Shown: piece by piece, positions 17,586 to 28,620 of the stretch
Layout: each line of letters opens with the position of its first letter
How positions within the stretch are numbered: the stretch's first letter is position 1
NCBI RefSeq assembly: GCF_018139625.1
Contig: NZ_JAGSOH010000060.1
Span: 1 to 44,367, forward strand
Length of the DNA: 44,367 nucleotides
Source of the DNA: Actinospica acidithermotolerans
GTDB lineage: Bacteria; Actinomycetota; Actinomycetes; Streptomycetales; Catenulisporaceae
Reading direction: 5' to 3'
Notes under the pieces: generated by a model
What the model saw: only the letters and a program-made list of their open reading frames with translations
What the model was told of the DNA's origin: nothing
The model's database searches: none
Made by a program: the position numbers and the translations under genes

Positions 17586-17651
17586 TGTTTCACAGCTGTC
17601 TTGCGGTGTCGCGCCGGGGCGAACGAAAGAGCGAACGCCGCTCTGACGCGG

Positions 17652-17918
17652 TTACAGGTCGCGCCAGCGCTCGCGGGAATCGCGCGAGTCGGCCGGGGAC
17701 TCGCTGAAGGCGTGCTGGGTGCGGCGCGCCCGGGTGCTCTGGGCGGCGAGCGACTCGTTGAGGCCGGAGTAGGCGGGCACGCCGGGGAGGTGGTGCCGGG
17801 TCTCGCGCAGCACCAGGGCGCGGACGTACTGCGAGACGCTCTGCCCGGCGGCGAAGGCCAGCCGCTCGAGTGCCTCGTACGTGTCCTCGCTCAGGTCCGG
17901 GATCTCGATACTCGGCAT
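17652..17918 (-). CDS. Orphan ribbon-helix-helix (FitA/VapB-type antitoxin-like) protein
   Basis: An 88-residue protein. Residues 1-40 (IEIPDLSEDTYEALERLA, then GQSVSQYVRALVLRE) match a ribbon-helix-helix DNA-binding fold like FitA-type antitoxins. The C-terminal half is polar and probably flexible, as in antitoxins that wrap a toxin. No PIN-domain or other toxin gene is adjacent: neighbours are a membrane protein and an oxidoreductase. It may be an orphan antitoxin or a small regulator. The ATG is preceded by GATAGT 7 nt upstream, which might be a -10 of a leaderless transcript. Confidence 0.72.
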   Translation of the reverse strand: MPSIEIPDLSEDTYEALERLAFAAGQSVSQYVRALVLRETRHHLPGVPAYSGLNESLAAQSTRARRTQHAFSESPADSRDSRERWRDL

Positions 17919-17997
17919 GGGAAGGACTATCGTCCCGGGCCCGCGAACGCCGCAAGGCCCGGGAGGTGAAATCTTCCGCAGTGCGCCGGACGGCAGG

Positions 17998-19002
17998 TCA
18001 GAGACGGATCAGCATCTTGCCGGTGTTGGCGCCGCGGAGCAGGCCGAGGAACGCGTCGACGGCGTGGTCCACGCCGTCCACGACCGTCTCCTCGGCGCGC
18101 AGCTCGCCGTCCGCGAGCCACCGCGCGGCCTGCGGCACCCAGGTCGGGGCGAGGTGCATGTGGTCCATGACGATGAAGCCCTTGAGCGTGAGCCGCTTGC
18201 CGATCGCCTGGGCCAGGTTGTCCGGTCCCGGCACCGGCGTGGTCGCGTTGTACTGCGAGATGGCGCCGCACAGCGCGATCCGGCCGCCGACGTTCGACCG
18301 GGCGATCGCCGCGCGCAGGTGGTCGCCGCCGACGTTGTCGAAGTACACGTCGACGCCCTCCGGCGCCGCCGCCTTGAGCTGGGCCTCGAGGTTGCCGAGC
18401 CGGTAGTCGATCGCGGCGTCGAAGCCGTACTCGTCGGTCAGCTTCTTGGCCTTCTCCGGGCCGCCCGCGGAGCCGATCACCTTGGACGCGCCGAGCTTCC
18501 TGGCGATCTGGCCGGCCACCGAGCCGACCGCGCCCGCGGCGCCGGAGACGAACACGACGTCGCCCTCCTTGACCGGGGCGACCTCGACCAGGCCCGCGTA
18601 CGCGGTCAGGCCGGTGGTGCCGAGCACGCCGAGGTAGGCCTGCGCCGGGGCGATCTCGGTGTCCACGATCTGCGCGTGCTTCGCGGGGATGCTCGCGTAC
18701 TCGCGCCAGCCGGCCATGTGCAGCACGGTCGCGCCGACCGGGATCGACTCGTCCGCGGACTCGACGACGGTGCCGACCGCGCCGCCCTCCATCGGGGCGC
18801 CGAGCTGGAACGGCGGAACGTACGACTTCACGTCGTTCATCCGGCCCCGCATGTACGGGTCCACCGAGAGCCACTCGTTGCGGATCAGCACCCGGCCGGG
18901 CTCGGGGGCGCCGACGGTGGTCTCGACGAGGGAGAAGTCGTCCTGAACCGGTTCGCCGTGCGGTCGGCGGACGAGGTGGACTTCGCGGCTGACGGTGCTC
19001 AT
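17998..19002 (-). CDS. MDR-family NADP-dependent oxidoreductase (leukotriene B4 dehydrogenase-like)
   Basis: A 334-residue zinc-independent medium-chain reductase. The N-terminus (REVHLVRRPHGEP, SVDPYMRGRM) is typical of the prostaglandin reductase/CurA group. The Rossmann motif VFVSGAAGAVGSVAGQIA lies near residue 150, and YFDNVGGDHL and MDHMHLAP are further family stretches. It would reduce the C=C bond of an unknown alpha,beta-unsaturated ketone or aldehyde. AAGGAG stands 9-10 nt before the ATG. It is on the same strand as rluD but separated by about 90 nt. Confidence 0.9.
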   Translation of the reverse strand: MSTVSREVHLVRRPHGEPVQDDFSLVETTVGAPEPGRVLIRNEWLSVDPYMRGRMNDVKSYVPPFQLGAPMEGGAVGTVVESADESIPVGATVLHMAGWREYASIPAKHAQIVDTEIAPAQAYLGVLGTTGLTAYAGLVEVAPVKEGDVVFVSGAAGAVGSVAGQIARKLGASKVIGSAGGPEKAKKLTDEYGFDAAIDYRLGNLEAQLKAAAPEGVDVYFDNVGGDHLRAAIARSNVGGRIALCGAISQYNATTPVPGPDNLAQAIGKRLTLKGFIVMDHMHLAPTWVPQAARWLADGELRAEETVVDGVDHAVDAFLGLLRGANTGKMLIRL

Positions 19003-19094
19003 GGCGGGGACGCTCCTTCGGGAGGGTGCGGCGGACGGGCGGGACGTTGTTCGTGCCGAGGCGGTGATGGTGGCGACGCGGGCGACGGCCGGGA

Positions 19095-20042
19095 TCAGCT
19101 CTCGGCGGCGATCAGATCGAGGGCGTGCTGCAGATCCTCGGGATACGGCGAGGCGAACTCGACCCGGTCGCCGGTGGCCGGGTGCGCGAAGGCGAGCCGG
19201 GCGGCGTGCAGCCACTGCCGGTTGAGCCCGAGGTGCTGGGCGAGCTTGGGGTCGGCGCCGTAGGTGAGGTCGCCTACACAGGGGTGGTGCAGCGCCGACA
19301 TGTGCACGCGGATCTGGTGCGTGCGGCCGGTCTCCAGCTTGATGTCCAGCAGCGTGGCCCGGCGGTACGCCTCGATCGTGTCGTAATGGGTGACCGAGTC
19401 CTTGCCGTCGGCCGTGACCGCCCACTTGTAGTCGAGCTTCGGGTGCCGGCCGATCGGGGCGTCGACGGTGCCGCTCATCGGGTCCGGGTAGCCCTGGACC
19501 AGCGCGTTGTACCGCTTGTCCACGGTGCGCTCGCGGAACGCGTCCTTCAGCACCGAGTAGGCGTGCTCCGACTTGGCGACGACCATCAGGCCGGAGGTGC
19601 CGACGTCCAGCCGGTGCACGACGCCCTGGCGCTCGGCCGCACCGGACGTGGAGATCCGGTAGCCCGCGGCGGCCAGCCCGCCGACGACGGTGGGCCCGAG
19701 CCAGCCCGGACTCGGATGCGCGGCGACCCCCACCGGCTTGTCCACGACCACGATGTCGTCGTCGTCGTGCACGATGCGCATCCCGGGGACCGGCTCGGCG
19801 ACGGCGGCCGCGTCGAAGTCCTCGGCGCCGGGCGGGGGCGGGAGCTCGACCTCGAGCCACGCGCCGCCGCGCACCTTGTCGGACTTGCCCACGGACTTGA
19901 AGTCGATGGCCACCAGGCCCTGCTCGGCGAGCTCGGCGGCCTTCGTCCGGGAGAGCCCGAACATCCGGGCCAGCGCGGCGTCGACCCGTTCGCCGTGCAG
20001 GCCGTCGGGGATGGGCAGGGAGCGGGACTGGCTGGAGGTCAC
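19095..20042 (-). CDS. rluD: 23S rRNA pseudouridine synthase, RluD family
   Basis: A 315-residue pseudouridine synthase. An N-terminal S4-like RNA-binding region ([28 protein letters not shown]) is followed by the catalytic domain with Asp146 in [14 protein letters not shown], and then [10 protein letters not shown]. RluD modifies 23S rRNA helix 69 in other bacteria. It follows lspA with a 45-nt gap, the usual actinobacterial pairing. The GTG start lies 6 nt after a TATCCT box (20054-20049). The intervening GAGGG is too close to be a good ribosome-binding site, so a leaderless transcript is possible in addition to read-through from lspA. Confidence 0.93.
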   Translation of the reverse strand: MTSSQSRSLPIPDGLHGERVDAALARMFGLSRTKAAELAEQGLVAIDFKSVGKSDKVRGGAWLEVELPPPPGAEDFDAAAVAEPVPGMRIVHDDDDIVVVDKPVGVAAHPSPGWLGPTVVGGLAAAGYRISTSGAAERQGVVHRLDVGTSGLMVVAKSEHAYSVLKDAFRERTVDKRYNALVQGYPDPMSGTVDAPIGRHPKLDYKWAVTADGKDSVTHYDTIEAYRRATLLDIKLETGRTHQIRVHMSALHHPCVGDLTYGADPKLAQHLGLNRQWLHAARLAFAHPATGDRVEFASPYPEDLQHALDLIAAES

Positions 20043-20087
20043 GCCCTCAGGATACCGGTAGGTAAGCGATCGCTCAGCCGCGTCGCG

Positions 20088-20726
20088 TCACTCCGGCGCG
20101 GACGGGGAGTCCGCCGGAGCGTCGGCGGGCGGGTCGGCCGGCGGCTGCGCACGGCGCTCGTCGGTGCCGTCCGGGTGCAGGCCGCGGAAGGCGAGCAGCA
20201 CCATCAGCACGCCGCCGCAGGTGATCCCGGCGTCGGCCACGTTGAAGATCGCGAAGTGCGGGAACTGGATGAAGTCGACGACCCAGCCGCGGAACAGGCC
20301 GGGGGCGCGGGCGATCCGGTCGGTCAGGTTGCCGATCGCGCCGCCGAGCAGCAGGCCGAGGGCGACCGCCCAGGGCGCGCTGTACAGGCGCCGGGCCAGG
20401 CGCAGGATGACGAAGACGACGCCCATCGCGATGAGCGAGAAGACCGCGGTGTATCCCCAGCCGATGGAGAAGGCCGCGCCGGAGTTGCGCGTGTAGGTCA
20501 GCTGCAGGAAGGAGCCGAGCACGTGCACCGGCTGGCCCGGGGTGAGCTTGGCCACCACCAGGTACTTCGTGATCACGTCGAGGACGTAGACGATCCCGGC
20601 GACGGTCAGGAGTATGCCGACCCGGCGCCGGCGCGGGCCCGTCGCGGCCGCCTCGACCTCGGCGGACGAGGGCGTCCGCTGCTCGCCGTGGGACGCGCGG
20701 TCTGCGTCCTCCTGTGCTGTTTCCAC
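20088..20726 (-). CDS. lspA: Lipoprotein signal peptidase (signal peptidase II)
   Basis: A 212-residue aspartic membrane protease that cleaves prolipoprotein signal peptides. Four transmembrane helices are expected at about 36-56, 90-109, 118-132 and 165-181. The catalytic aspartates are Asp136 in GGAIGNLTDRI and Asp165 in IFNVADAGI. TRNSGAAFSI is a conserved family stretch. It has a charged N-terminal tail of about 35 residues and a Pro/Ala-rich tail, both longer than in E. coli but common in actinobacteria. The GTG start lies 6 nt after a TAAGGT box (20738-20733), without a ribosome-binding site. Confidence 0.95.
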   Translation of the reverse strand: METAQEDADRASHGEQRTPSSAEVEAAATGPRRRRVGILLTVAGIVYVLDVITKYLVVAKLTPGQPVHVLGSFLQLTYTRNSGAAFSIGWGYTAVFSLIAMGVVFVILRLARRLYSAPWAVALGLLLGGAIGNLTDRIARAPGLFRGWVVDFIQFPHFAIFNVADAGITCGGVLMVLLAFRGLHPDGTDERRAQPPADPPADAPADSPSAPE

Positions 20727-20834
20727 CCGGCGACCTTAACAGTACAAACGTGCGCGCGTTGACCGTGTCTTGACGTGGACCGCGTCGTGACGCGGCCGGG
20801 CACCTGCGACGGGCACCCGGCCCCCCGGCCTCGG

Positions 20835-21395
20835 CTAGCGCCGCTCCTGCTTCTCCTTGCAGTCCTTGCACAGCGTCGCGCGCGGGAACACCTGCAGACG
20901 GGCCTTGCCGACGCCCTCGCCGCAGGACTCGCACACGCCGTAGGTGCCGGCCGCGATGCGCGCGAGGGCGCGCTCGGACTGCACCAGCATGTCGCGGGCG
21001 TTGTTGACGATGGACATCTCGTGCTCGCGCTCGAAGTTCTTCGAGCTGGTGTCGGCCTGGTCGTCGCCGGCCCCGGTGCCCGCGTCGCGCAGCAGGTCGC
21101 CGAGCGCCTGGTCGGCGGAGGCGACGTCGGCGCGCAGCCGGTCGACCTCGGCCCGCAGGTCGCCCTCGACCTCGGCGATCTCCTCGGCGGTCCACGGGTC
21201 CTCGCCGGGGCGTACCGGCAGCGACTCGAGGTCGGCCCTGGGCTTCACGGTGCGAGCGGGGGTGCGCGGGGCGCGGGCGGCGGGCGCCTTGGTCGCCGGG
21301 CGCGCGGCGGGCTTGGCCGCGGGCGCCTTCTTCGCGGTCTTGGCTGCGGGCGACGAGGCCGCCGGGGTGGCGGTGGTACGCGCGGTGGTGCTCAA
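20835..21395 (-). CDS. DksA/TraR C4 zinc-finger protein with Ala/Lys/Pro-rich N-terminus
   Basis: A 186-residue protein ending in a DksA/TraR-type C4 zinc finger: Cys155-x2-Cys158 (VCESCGEG) and Cys176-x2-Cys179 (LCKDCKEK). A coiled-coil-like helical part at about 75-140 precedes it. The N-terminal ~50 residues are Ala/Lys/Pro-rich with AAKPAARPA-like repeats, resembling histone H1 tails. DksA-like proteins act in the RNA polymerase secondary channel; whether this one does is not known. I prefer the TTG at 21395 because GAGGG (21407-21403) is 7 nt upstream; another TTG ten codons earlier lacks such a site. It lies upstream of lspA on the same strand. Confidence 0.85.
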   Translation of the reverse strand: MSTTARTTATPAASSPAAKTAKKAPAAKPAARPATKAPAARAPRTPARTVKPRADLESLPVRPGEDPWTAEEIAEVEGDLRAEVDRLRADVASADQALGDLLRDAGTGAGDDQADTSSKNFEREHEMSIVNNARDMLVQSERALARIAAGTYGVCESCGEGVGKARLQVFPRATLCKDCKEKQERR

Positions 21396-21507
21396 GGTGC
21401 ATCCCTCGCTCTCGGATCGGATCAAAAGGACCGGTCACCACCTGCGAGTGCGCGGTGGGCCGGCCGGGCTGCGGGCGGGCCGGCGCGGTCCGCGCCGTTC
21501 ACCCATT

Positions 21508-21527
21508 CCGCATAACGGGTTACGCGG
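21508..21527. promoter_or_regulatory. Imperfect palindrome upstream of the zinc-finger gene
   Basis: CCGCATAAC and GTTACGCGG are 9-bp inverted arms with one mismatch and a 2-bp spacer. It is the clearest symmetrical element in the gene-free stretch 21396-21655, about 110 bp before the zinc-finger gene start, and could be an operator. Low certainty. Confidence 0.35.
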
Positions 21528-21620
21528 CAGATTGGTGCCCGGTCGGCCGAATCGCTAATCACGGAACGATGAAGATCTTTTTCGCCGGAACGCTGGGCCG
21601 ACCGGCTGACGTTACGCTCG

Positions 21621-21646
21621 GCGACCATGCGGTTTCGCATGGTCGC
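21621..21646 (-). terminator. Hairpin terminator after the DUF167 gene
   Basis: A perfect 11-bp inverted repeat, GCGACCATGCG-N4-CGCATGGTCGC, starts about 10 bp downstream of the DUF167 stop codon. No U-tract follows, as is usual in high-GC actinobacteria. Confidence 0.75.
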
Positions 21647-21655
21647 GTCCCTAGT

Positions 21656-21994
21656 TCAACCCCGAAGCGCCGCGAGCCGGTCCGCCAGATCGGCCGGCGG
21701 ATCCCGGACCAGCAGCACCTTGTCCCTGCTCGCGGCGCCGGTGTGCAGCGTGACGGCCGACTTGGGCAGCCCGAGCGCGGCCGCCACCGCCTCGACCGCG
21801 GCGGCCGTCGCGCGCCCGTCCACCGCGCGCTCCGTCACTGCCACGACGAGCGCCCCCGCGTCTCCGTACGACCCGCCCACTCTGGCGCGCGCCGAGCCCG
21901 AGAGGCTGACGGTCACGGCGCCCGGCTGGCCGGCCCGGCCACGCGGCGACCAGCCGGGCTTGACCCGGATGGCGATCTTCACGGCGGCTTCCAT
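21656..21994 (-). CDS. DUF167 (YggU-type) protein
   Basis: A 112-residue protein of the DUF167/YggU family. It shows the start IAIRVKPGWSPRG, then AVTERAVDGRATAAAVEAVAAALGLPKSAVTL, then TGAASRDKVLLV, the family's alpha/beta pattern with a conserved AVDG and SRxK. Function is not established for the family. The ATG lies 6 nt after a TAGATT box (22006-22001) and has no ribosome-binding site, so it is probably leaderless. It diverges from the ileS leader promoter and is closed by a strong hairpin. Confidence 0.88.
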   Translation of the reverse strand: MEAAVKIAIRVKPGWSPRGRAGQPGAVTVSLSGSARARVGGSYGDAGALVVAVTERAVDGRATAAAVEAVAAALGLPKSAVTLHTGAASRDKVLLVRDPPADLADRLAALRG

Positions 21995-22034
21995 GCGGAA
22001 AATCTAATCGCGCGAGAAGCGTTCCACGAGGCCG

Positions 22035-22040
22035 TACACT
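22035..22040 (+). promoter_or_regulatory. -10 box of the ileS leader transcript
   Basis: TACACT would start transcription at about 22047, just before the T-box stem I. No clear -35 is seen at the expected distance. The DUF167 promoter lies divergently about 30 bp away. Confidence 0.5.
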
Positions 22041-22044
22041 GGAG

Positions 22045-22289
22045 CCCTGCGGATCGCGACGGCGACGACGGGGCCATCACCCCCGAGCCGCCGGAAGAAC
22101 GGGAGCCTTGCCGGGCTCCTCAGTAGAACCGGCCTTTCCGCGAGTTGAGTGGGCGCGGAAGCCGGGCACGGCCGCCGCGCCAAGGAGGGTGGTACCGCGG
22201 GACGCCGTCTGCAGGACGCGCGCTCGTCCCTTCGTGACCGATGCTGCGAAAGCCTCGCAGCACGCGACGAGCCGCGGAGGGGCCCGCCC
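22045..22289 (+). promoter_or_regulatory. T-box riboswitch leader of ileS
   Basis: The T-box core AGGGTGGTACCGCG (22186-22199) is unmistakable. Its UGGU (22190-22193) would pair with the ACCA end of uncharged tRNA(Ile). CGTCCCTT (22225-22232) supplies the other side of the antisequester helix. A short hairpin CGGGG/CCCCG (22069-22073/22081-22085) presents ATC (22076-22078), the likely isoleucine specifier. GGAGCC/GGCTCC further on forms stem III-like. The short stem I and the lack of a terminator resemble the translational ileS T-boxes of actinobacteria. A hairpin TGCTGCG/CGCAGCA (22242-22248/22256-22262) sits just before the ribosome-binding site (22276-22280), and CCTC at 22253-22256 could mask it. 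Confidence 0.93.
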
Positions 22290-25445
<3,156 letters not shown>

Positions 25446-25464
25446 TTCGGCGGCCTGATCGCAA

Positions 25465-25507
25465 CGCCGCCTGTCGGCTCGGCTCTCAGCCGGCCCGGCA
25501 GGCGGCG
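25465..25507. terminator. Hairpin between convergent ileS and kinase genes
   Basis: Arms CGCCGCCTG (25465-25473) and CAGGCGGCG (25499-25507) enclose inner arms CGGCT (25475-25479) and AGCCG (25488-25492). It starts about 20 bp after the ileS stop and overlaps the kinase 3' end. Confidence 0.7.
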
Positions 25508-27180
25508 GAGACCGAGGAGGCGGTCACATGGTTCTGATCGCCGTTGATCACGCTGATGTCGGTCAGCGTCAGCCGGATCACTCCGTCGGGCGCACTCAGG
25601 TTCTCGAGGTCCGCGTTGGCCACGAACGCGCCCTTGTTCTCCGCCTGGTCGATCCGGAAGCGGTTCTCCGAGCCTCCCGCCGCGATCTGGTAGACCGCGA
25701 AGCCGGACGAGGGATCGGCGTTCGCGATGTAGATCTTCAGCGTGCAGGTCACCGGCCGTTTGAAGTCGAAGGACCAGTCGGCGCTCGACCCGGATTTCGC
25801 GCTTTTGCCCGATTTGCGAAAAGCGTCCGCCGCGCCGCCGCACGCCGGATCGCCGCCGTGGACGTCGGTCTCCAAACTGCCGGATGTGACGGAAAACACA
25901 GCCCATTTCGTGCTCGGGCACCCCACTCCGGCCACGACGGTGCCCCCGGCGAACGCCGTCGCGCCCGCGGACTGCTTCGCCGAGGACGTGGTTCCGGCCG
26001 TGGCCGGCAGCGTCGCGGAACCGGACGCGGTGTGCTCGGGCCGGCCGAACGCCTCGACGGCGAACCAGCTGCTCACACCCAGCGCGGCGGCGAGTAGGGC
26101 CGCGAGGATGCCGATCGCGCGCCGCCGCCGTCGAAGGACCGGAAGGCGATCACCGGTCGGGGCGGCGGAACGTCGGGCGGGTTCGGATGTGCGCCCGGGC
26201 TCGGGAAGCGACGGCGTGACGACGGTCTGGGCCGCGGCCGAGACGGGGTCCGGCAGGATCGGCTCGGCCGGCGGGACCGTCCCGCGTCGGGTGAGGCGGT
26301 CGACGATGCGCAGGCCCGCGGCGGCCACCGCCTCGGGGCGGGGTCGGTCCGCGGGGTTCCGCGCCAGGCAGTCGGCGACGAGTTCGCGCAGTTCGCCCGG
26401 CACGCCGTCGAGGTTCGGCTCGCCGTGCACGATCCGGTAGACGACCGATGCCGGGTCGCCGCCGGAGTACGGCGAGAGGCCGCAGGTCGCGAAGACCAGC
26501 ACCGCGCCGAGCGCGAAGACGTCCACGGCCGGGCCGACCGTGCGCGGATCGACGATCTGCTCGGGGGCCATGTAGCCGGGCGTGCCCATGGTCCAGCCGG
26601 TCACGCTCAGGGTGGTGGAGTCGGCGGTGCGGGCGATGCCGAAGTCGACGACGCGCGGGCCGTCGGGGGCCAGGATGATGTTCGCGGGCTTCAGGTCGCG
26701 GTGCACGACGCCCGCGGCGTGGATCGTGGCGAGGGCGCCGGCCACGCCGACCGCGAGCCCGGCGGCCGCATGGGCCGGGAACGGGCCGCGCTGGGCCACC
26801 AGGCGATCCAGCGTCGGGCCCTCGATGTACTCGGTGACCAGCCAGGGCGGGTCGGCGTCCGGGTCCCCGTCGAGCACCCGGGCCGTTCCCTCGCCCTCGA
26901 CCCTGCGCGCGGCGGCCAGTTCGCGCCGGAACCTCGCGCGCGCCGTGGCGTCGTCGGTGTGCGAGAGCACCTTGAGGGCGACCGGCTGGGCGCCCTGCGC
27001 GGCCCTGTGGCGGGCCAGGAACACCCGGCCCATGCCGCCCTGCCCGAGTACCGCCTCGACGCGGTACGGGCCCACCGCCGCCGGATCGCTCTCCCGCGGC
27101 TCCCGTAGCGCGGACGCCGCGTAGCCCGCGCTCGCCGCCGCGAGCGCCGCCCGCCAGTCCGCGGCCGTCTCCTGACCCAC
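25486..27180 (-). CDS. Membrane Ser/Thr protein kinase (PknB-like) with a Cys-containing sensor domain
   Basis: A 564-residue Hanks-type kinase. The catalytic domain spans about residues 39-295: glycine loop GQGGMGRVFLARH, Lys70 (VALKVL), His160-Arg161-Asp162 (VVHRDLKPAN) and Asp179-Phe-Gly (VVDFGIA), with a Thr/Ser-rich activation loop. A Pro-rich juxtamembrane segment follows, then one transmembrane helix at about 354-376. An extracytoplasmic domain of about 165 residues holds four cysteines (421, 447, 479, 561), possibly two disulfides; it has no PASTA repeats. The GTG start has no obvious ribosome-binding site. Its position beside the dcw cluster is suggestive, but the substrate is unknown. 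Confidence 0.9.
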   Translation of the reverse strand: MGQETAADWRAALAAASAGYAASALREPRESDPAAVGPYRVEAVLGQGGMGRVFLARHRAAQGAQPVALKVLSHTDDATARARFRRELAAARRVEGEGTARVLDGDPDADPPWLVTEYIEGPTLDRLVAQRGPFPAHAAAGLAVGVAGALATIHAAGVVHRDLKPANIILAPDGPRVVDFGIARTADSTTLSVTGWTMGTPGYMAPEQIVDPRTVGPAVDVFALGAVLVFATCGLSPYSGGDPASVVYRIVHGEPNLDGVPGELRELVADCLARNPADRPRPEAVAAAGLRIVDRLTRRGTVPPAEPILPDPVSAAAQTVVTPSLPEPGRTSEPARRSAAPTGDRLPVLRRRRRAIGILAALLAAALGVSSWFAVEAFGRPEHTASGSATLPATAGTTSSAKQSAGATAFAGGTVVAGVGCPSTKWAVFSVTSGSLETDVHGGDPACGGAADAFRKSGKSAKSGSSADWSFDFKRPVTCTLKIYIANADPSSGFAVYQIAAGGSENRFRIDQAENKGAFVANADLENLSAPDGVIRLTLTDISVINGDQNHVTASSVSAACRAG

Positions 27181-27295
27181 AGGGGCAGTGAAGCAGCCGT
27201 ACGGGGCGGTGCGCCAGAGCGCACTTTCTGTGAGAGCATGAATACGGCTAGTATTGACGCCGGGTCAGGAACCGCGTGCGGGGCCGTATACCCGT

Positions 27296-27364
27296 CATTC
27301 GGCGAGCCCTCCGGGAGCCGCGGTACCACGCCGGACCGCGAGCCCCCGGAGCGTGCGCCGAATG
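27296..27364. terminator. Long nested hairpin at the end of the dcw cluster
   Basis: Three paired blocks form one 69-bp structure: CATTCGGCG/CGCCGAATG (outer 9 bp), CTCCGGG/CCCGGAG (7 bp) and CGCGGT/ACCGCG (6 bp), separated by 3- to 4-nt internal loops around a 10-nt loop. It lies about 50 bp past the divIVA stop and before the kinase gene. It probably terminates the dcw transcript. The rest of the 27181-27414 gap shows only a small AATAC-N5-GTATT repeat at 27241-27255. Confidence 0.7.
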
Positions 27365-27414
27365 CCGAGGGGTGAATCAGGTGGATCAGGTGGAGCCGGC
27401 CGGGAGCCGAGCCG

Positions 27415-28527
27415 TCAGCTGTCGGGGTCCTCGTCGATGAGGAAGCCGCGCATCGGGGAGGGCGCCTGCGGGATGCCCGGGTTCGGCTGCGGCGGGACGC
27501 CGGGCCGGATCGGGGCCATCGTCTGGGTCATCTGGCTCATCGAGCCGGCCATGGCGGGAGCCGGACCGGGCATGCCCGGGTTCGGCACGGCCGCGGCGTA
27601 GCTCGGCTGCGGGCCGGACTGGCCGAGGCCGGGCATCATGCCCACGCCGGAGGAGCCGAGGCCGCCCATCCCGGGAACGGGCTGCGGCTGCGGGACCTGC
27701 GGGGCCTGGACCGGCGGGGCGGACTGGGCCGCCGCCGAGGTGCCCGGGCCGAGCTGCGGCACGCCGCCGCCGAACGAGGAGCTCGAGCTGCGCGCCAGGG
27801 CGGAGTCGTCGCTGCTGTTCGACTCGAGCTGCCGCATCTGGCTCTCCAGGTACGACTTGAGCCGCTGCCGGTACTCGCGCTCGAAGGCGCGCAGGTCCTC
27901 GACCTTGCGCTCCAGCGAGGCGCGGGCCTGCTCCAGCGTGCCCATCGCGACGCGGTGCTTCTCCTGCGCGTCCCGCTCCAGCGCCTCGGCCTTGCTGCGG
28001 GCCTCGCGCTCGAGACCGTCGGCCCGGGTGCGGGCCTCGCCGACGATCTTGTTGGCCTCGTTGCGCGCCTCGGCGATCGCCTGGTCGGCCGTCTGCTGCG
28101 CCAGCGCCAGCACGCGCGCGGCGGAGTCGCCGCCCGGCGCCTGCGGGAACTGGGGCTGCTGCGGCACCGCCATGGCCATCGGCATCGGGGCGGGCAGCTG
28201 CGGAGGTATGGGCTGCGGCTCGCGACGCTGCGGCATCCGGTCCATGGGCACCGGGGAGCGGTCCATCGGGCCAGGCCCACCCCGATCCATCGGACCGGAT
28301 TGCTGCGCGGCCTGCTGCTGGGCCTGCTGCGCCTGTTGCTGGGCCTGGGCCGCGGCACGGGTCGCCGCTGCCAGCTTGGCGCGCAGCTCCTCGTTCTCCC
28401 GCAGCAGACGGGTCAGCTCCGCCTCCACCTCGTCCAGGAAGGCATCGACTTCTTCCTCGTCGTAGCCCTCGCGGAGGCGGACTGTAGTGAACTGCTTGTT
28501 GTGCACATCCTCGGGGGTCAACGGCAT
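27415..28527 (-). CDS. divIVA: DivIVA/Wag31 polar growth and division protein
   Basis: A 370-residue coiled-coil protein that marks curved membranes at cell poles and septa. It begins with the conserved DivIVA lipid-binding N-terminus (MPLTPEDVHNKQF, GYDEEEVDAFLDEV) and a first coiled coil to about residue 75. A Gln/Pro/Met-rich linker follows with three PMDR repeats. A second long coiled coil runs at about 135-235, and a Pro/Gly/Met-rich tail ends in FLIDEDPDS. An AGGTGA lies shortly before the ATG. It is the last gene of the dcw cluster and is closed by a long hairpin. Streptomyces DivIVA has the same layout. Confidence 0.96.
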   Translation of the reverse strand: MPLTPEDVHNKQFTTVRLREGYDEEEVDAFLDEVEAELTRLLRENEELRAKLAAATRAAAQAQQQAQQAQQQAAQQSGPMDRGGPGPMDRSPVPMDRMPQRREPQPIPPQLPAPMPMAMAVPQQPQFPQAPGGDSAARVLALAQQTADQAIAEARNEANKIVGEARTRADGLEREARSKAEALERDAQEKHRVAMGTLEQARASLERKVEDLRAFEREYRQRLKSYLESQMRQLESNSSDDSALARSSSSSFGGGVPQLGPGTSAAAQSAPPVQAPQVPQPQPVPGMGGLGSSGVGMMPGLGQSGPQPSYAAAVPNPGMPGPAPAMAGSMSQMTQTMAPIRPGVPPQPNPGIPQAPSPMRGFLIDEDPDS

Positions 28528-28596
28528 CTCTTCACCTCGGCGTGGTCGTCGGCGTACCGGACAGACAATATCTCGTGTCCTGGCTGTTATGTATCG

Positions 28597-28620
28597 TCAG
28601 ATCGTCCCTCAGATCGTCCC
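28597..28620. repeat. 12-bp perfect tandem duplication over the yggT stop codon
   Basis: Two identical 12-bp units (28597-28608, 28609-28620) abut. On the minus strand each reads GGGACGATCTGA, so the final Gly-Thr-Ile-stop of yggT is repeated in frame and gives a second stop codon. Confidence 0.95.

Noticed and set aside
21422-21640. A 72-codon frame between the zinc-finger and DUF167 genes
   Set aside because: It starts inside the DUF167 terminator hairpin, has no family similarity and no ribosome-binding site. The region is better explained as terminator plus promoter.
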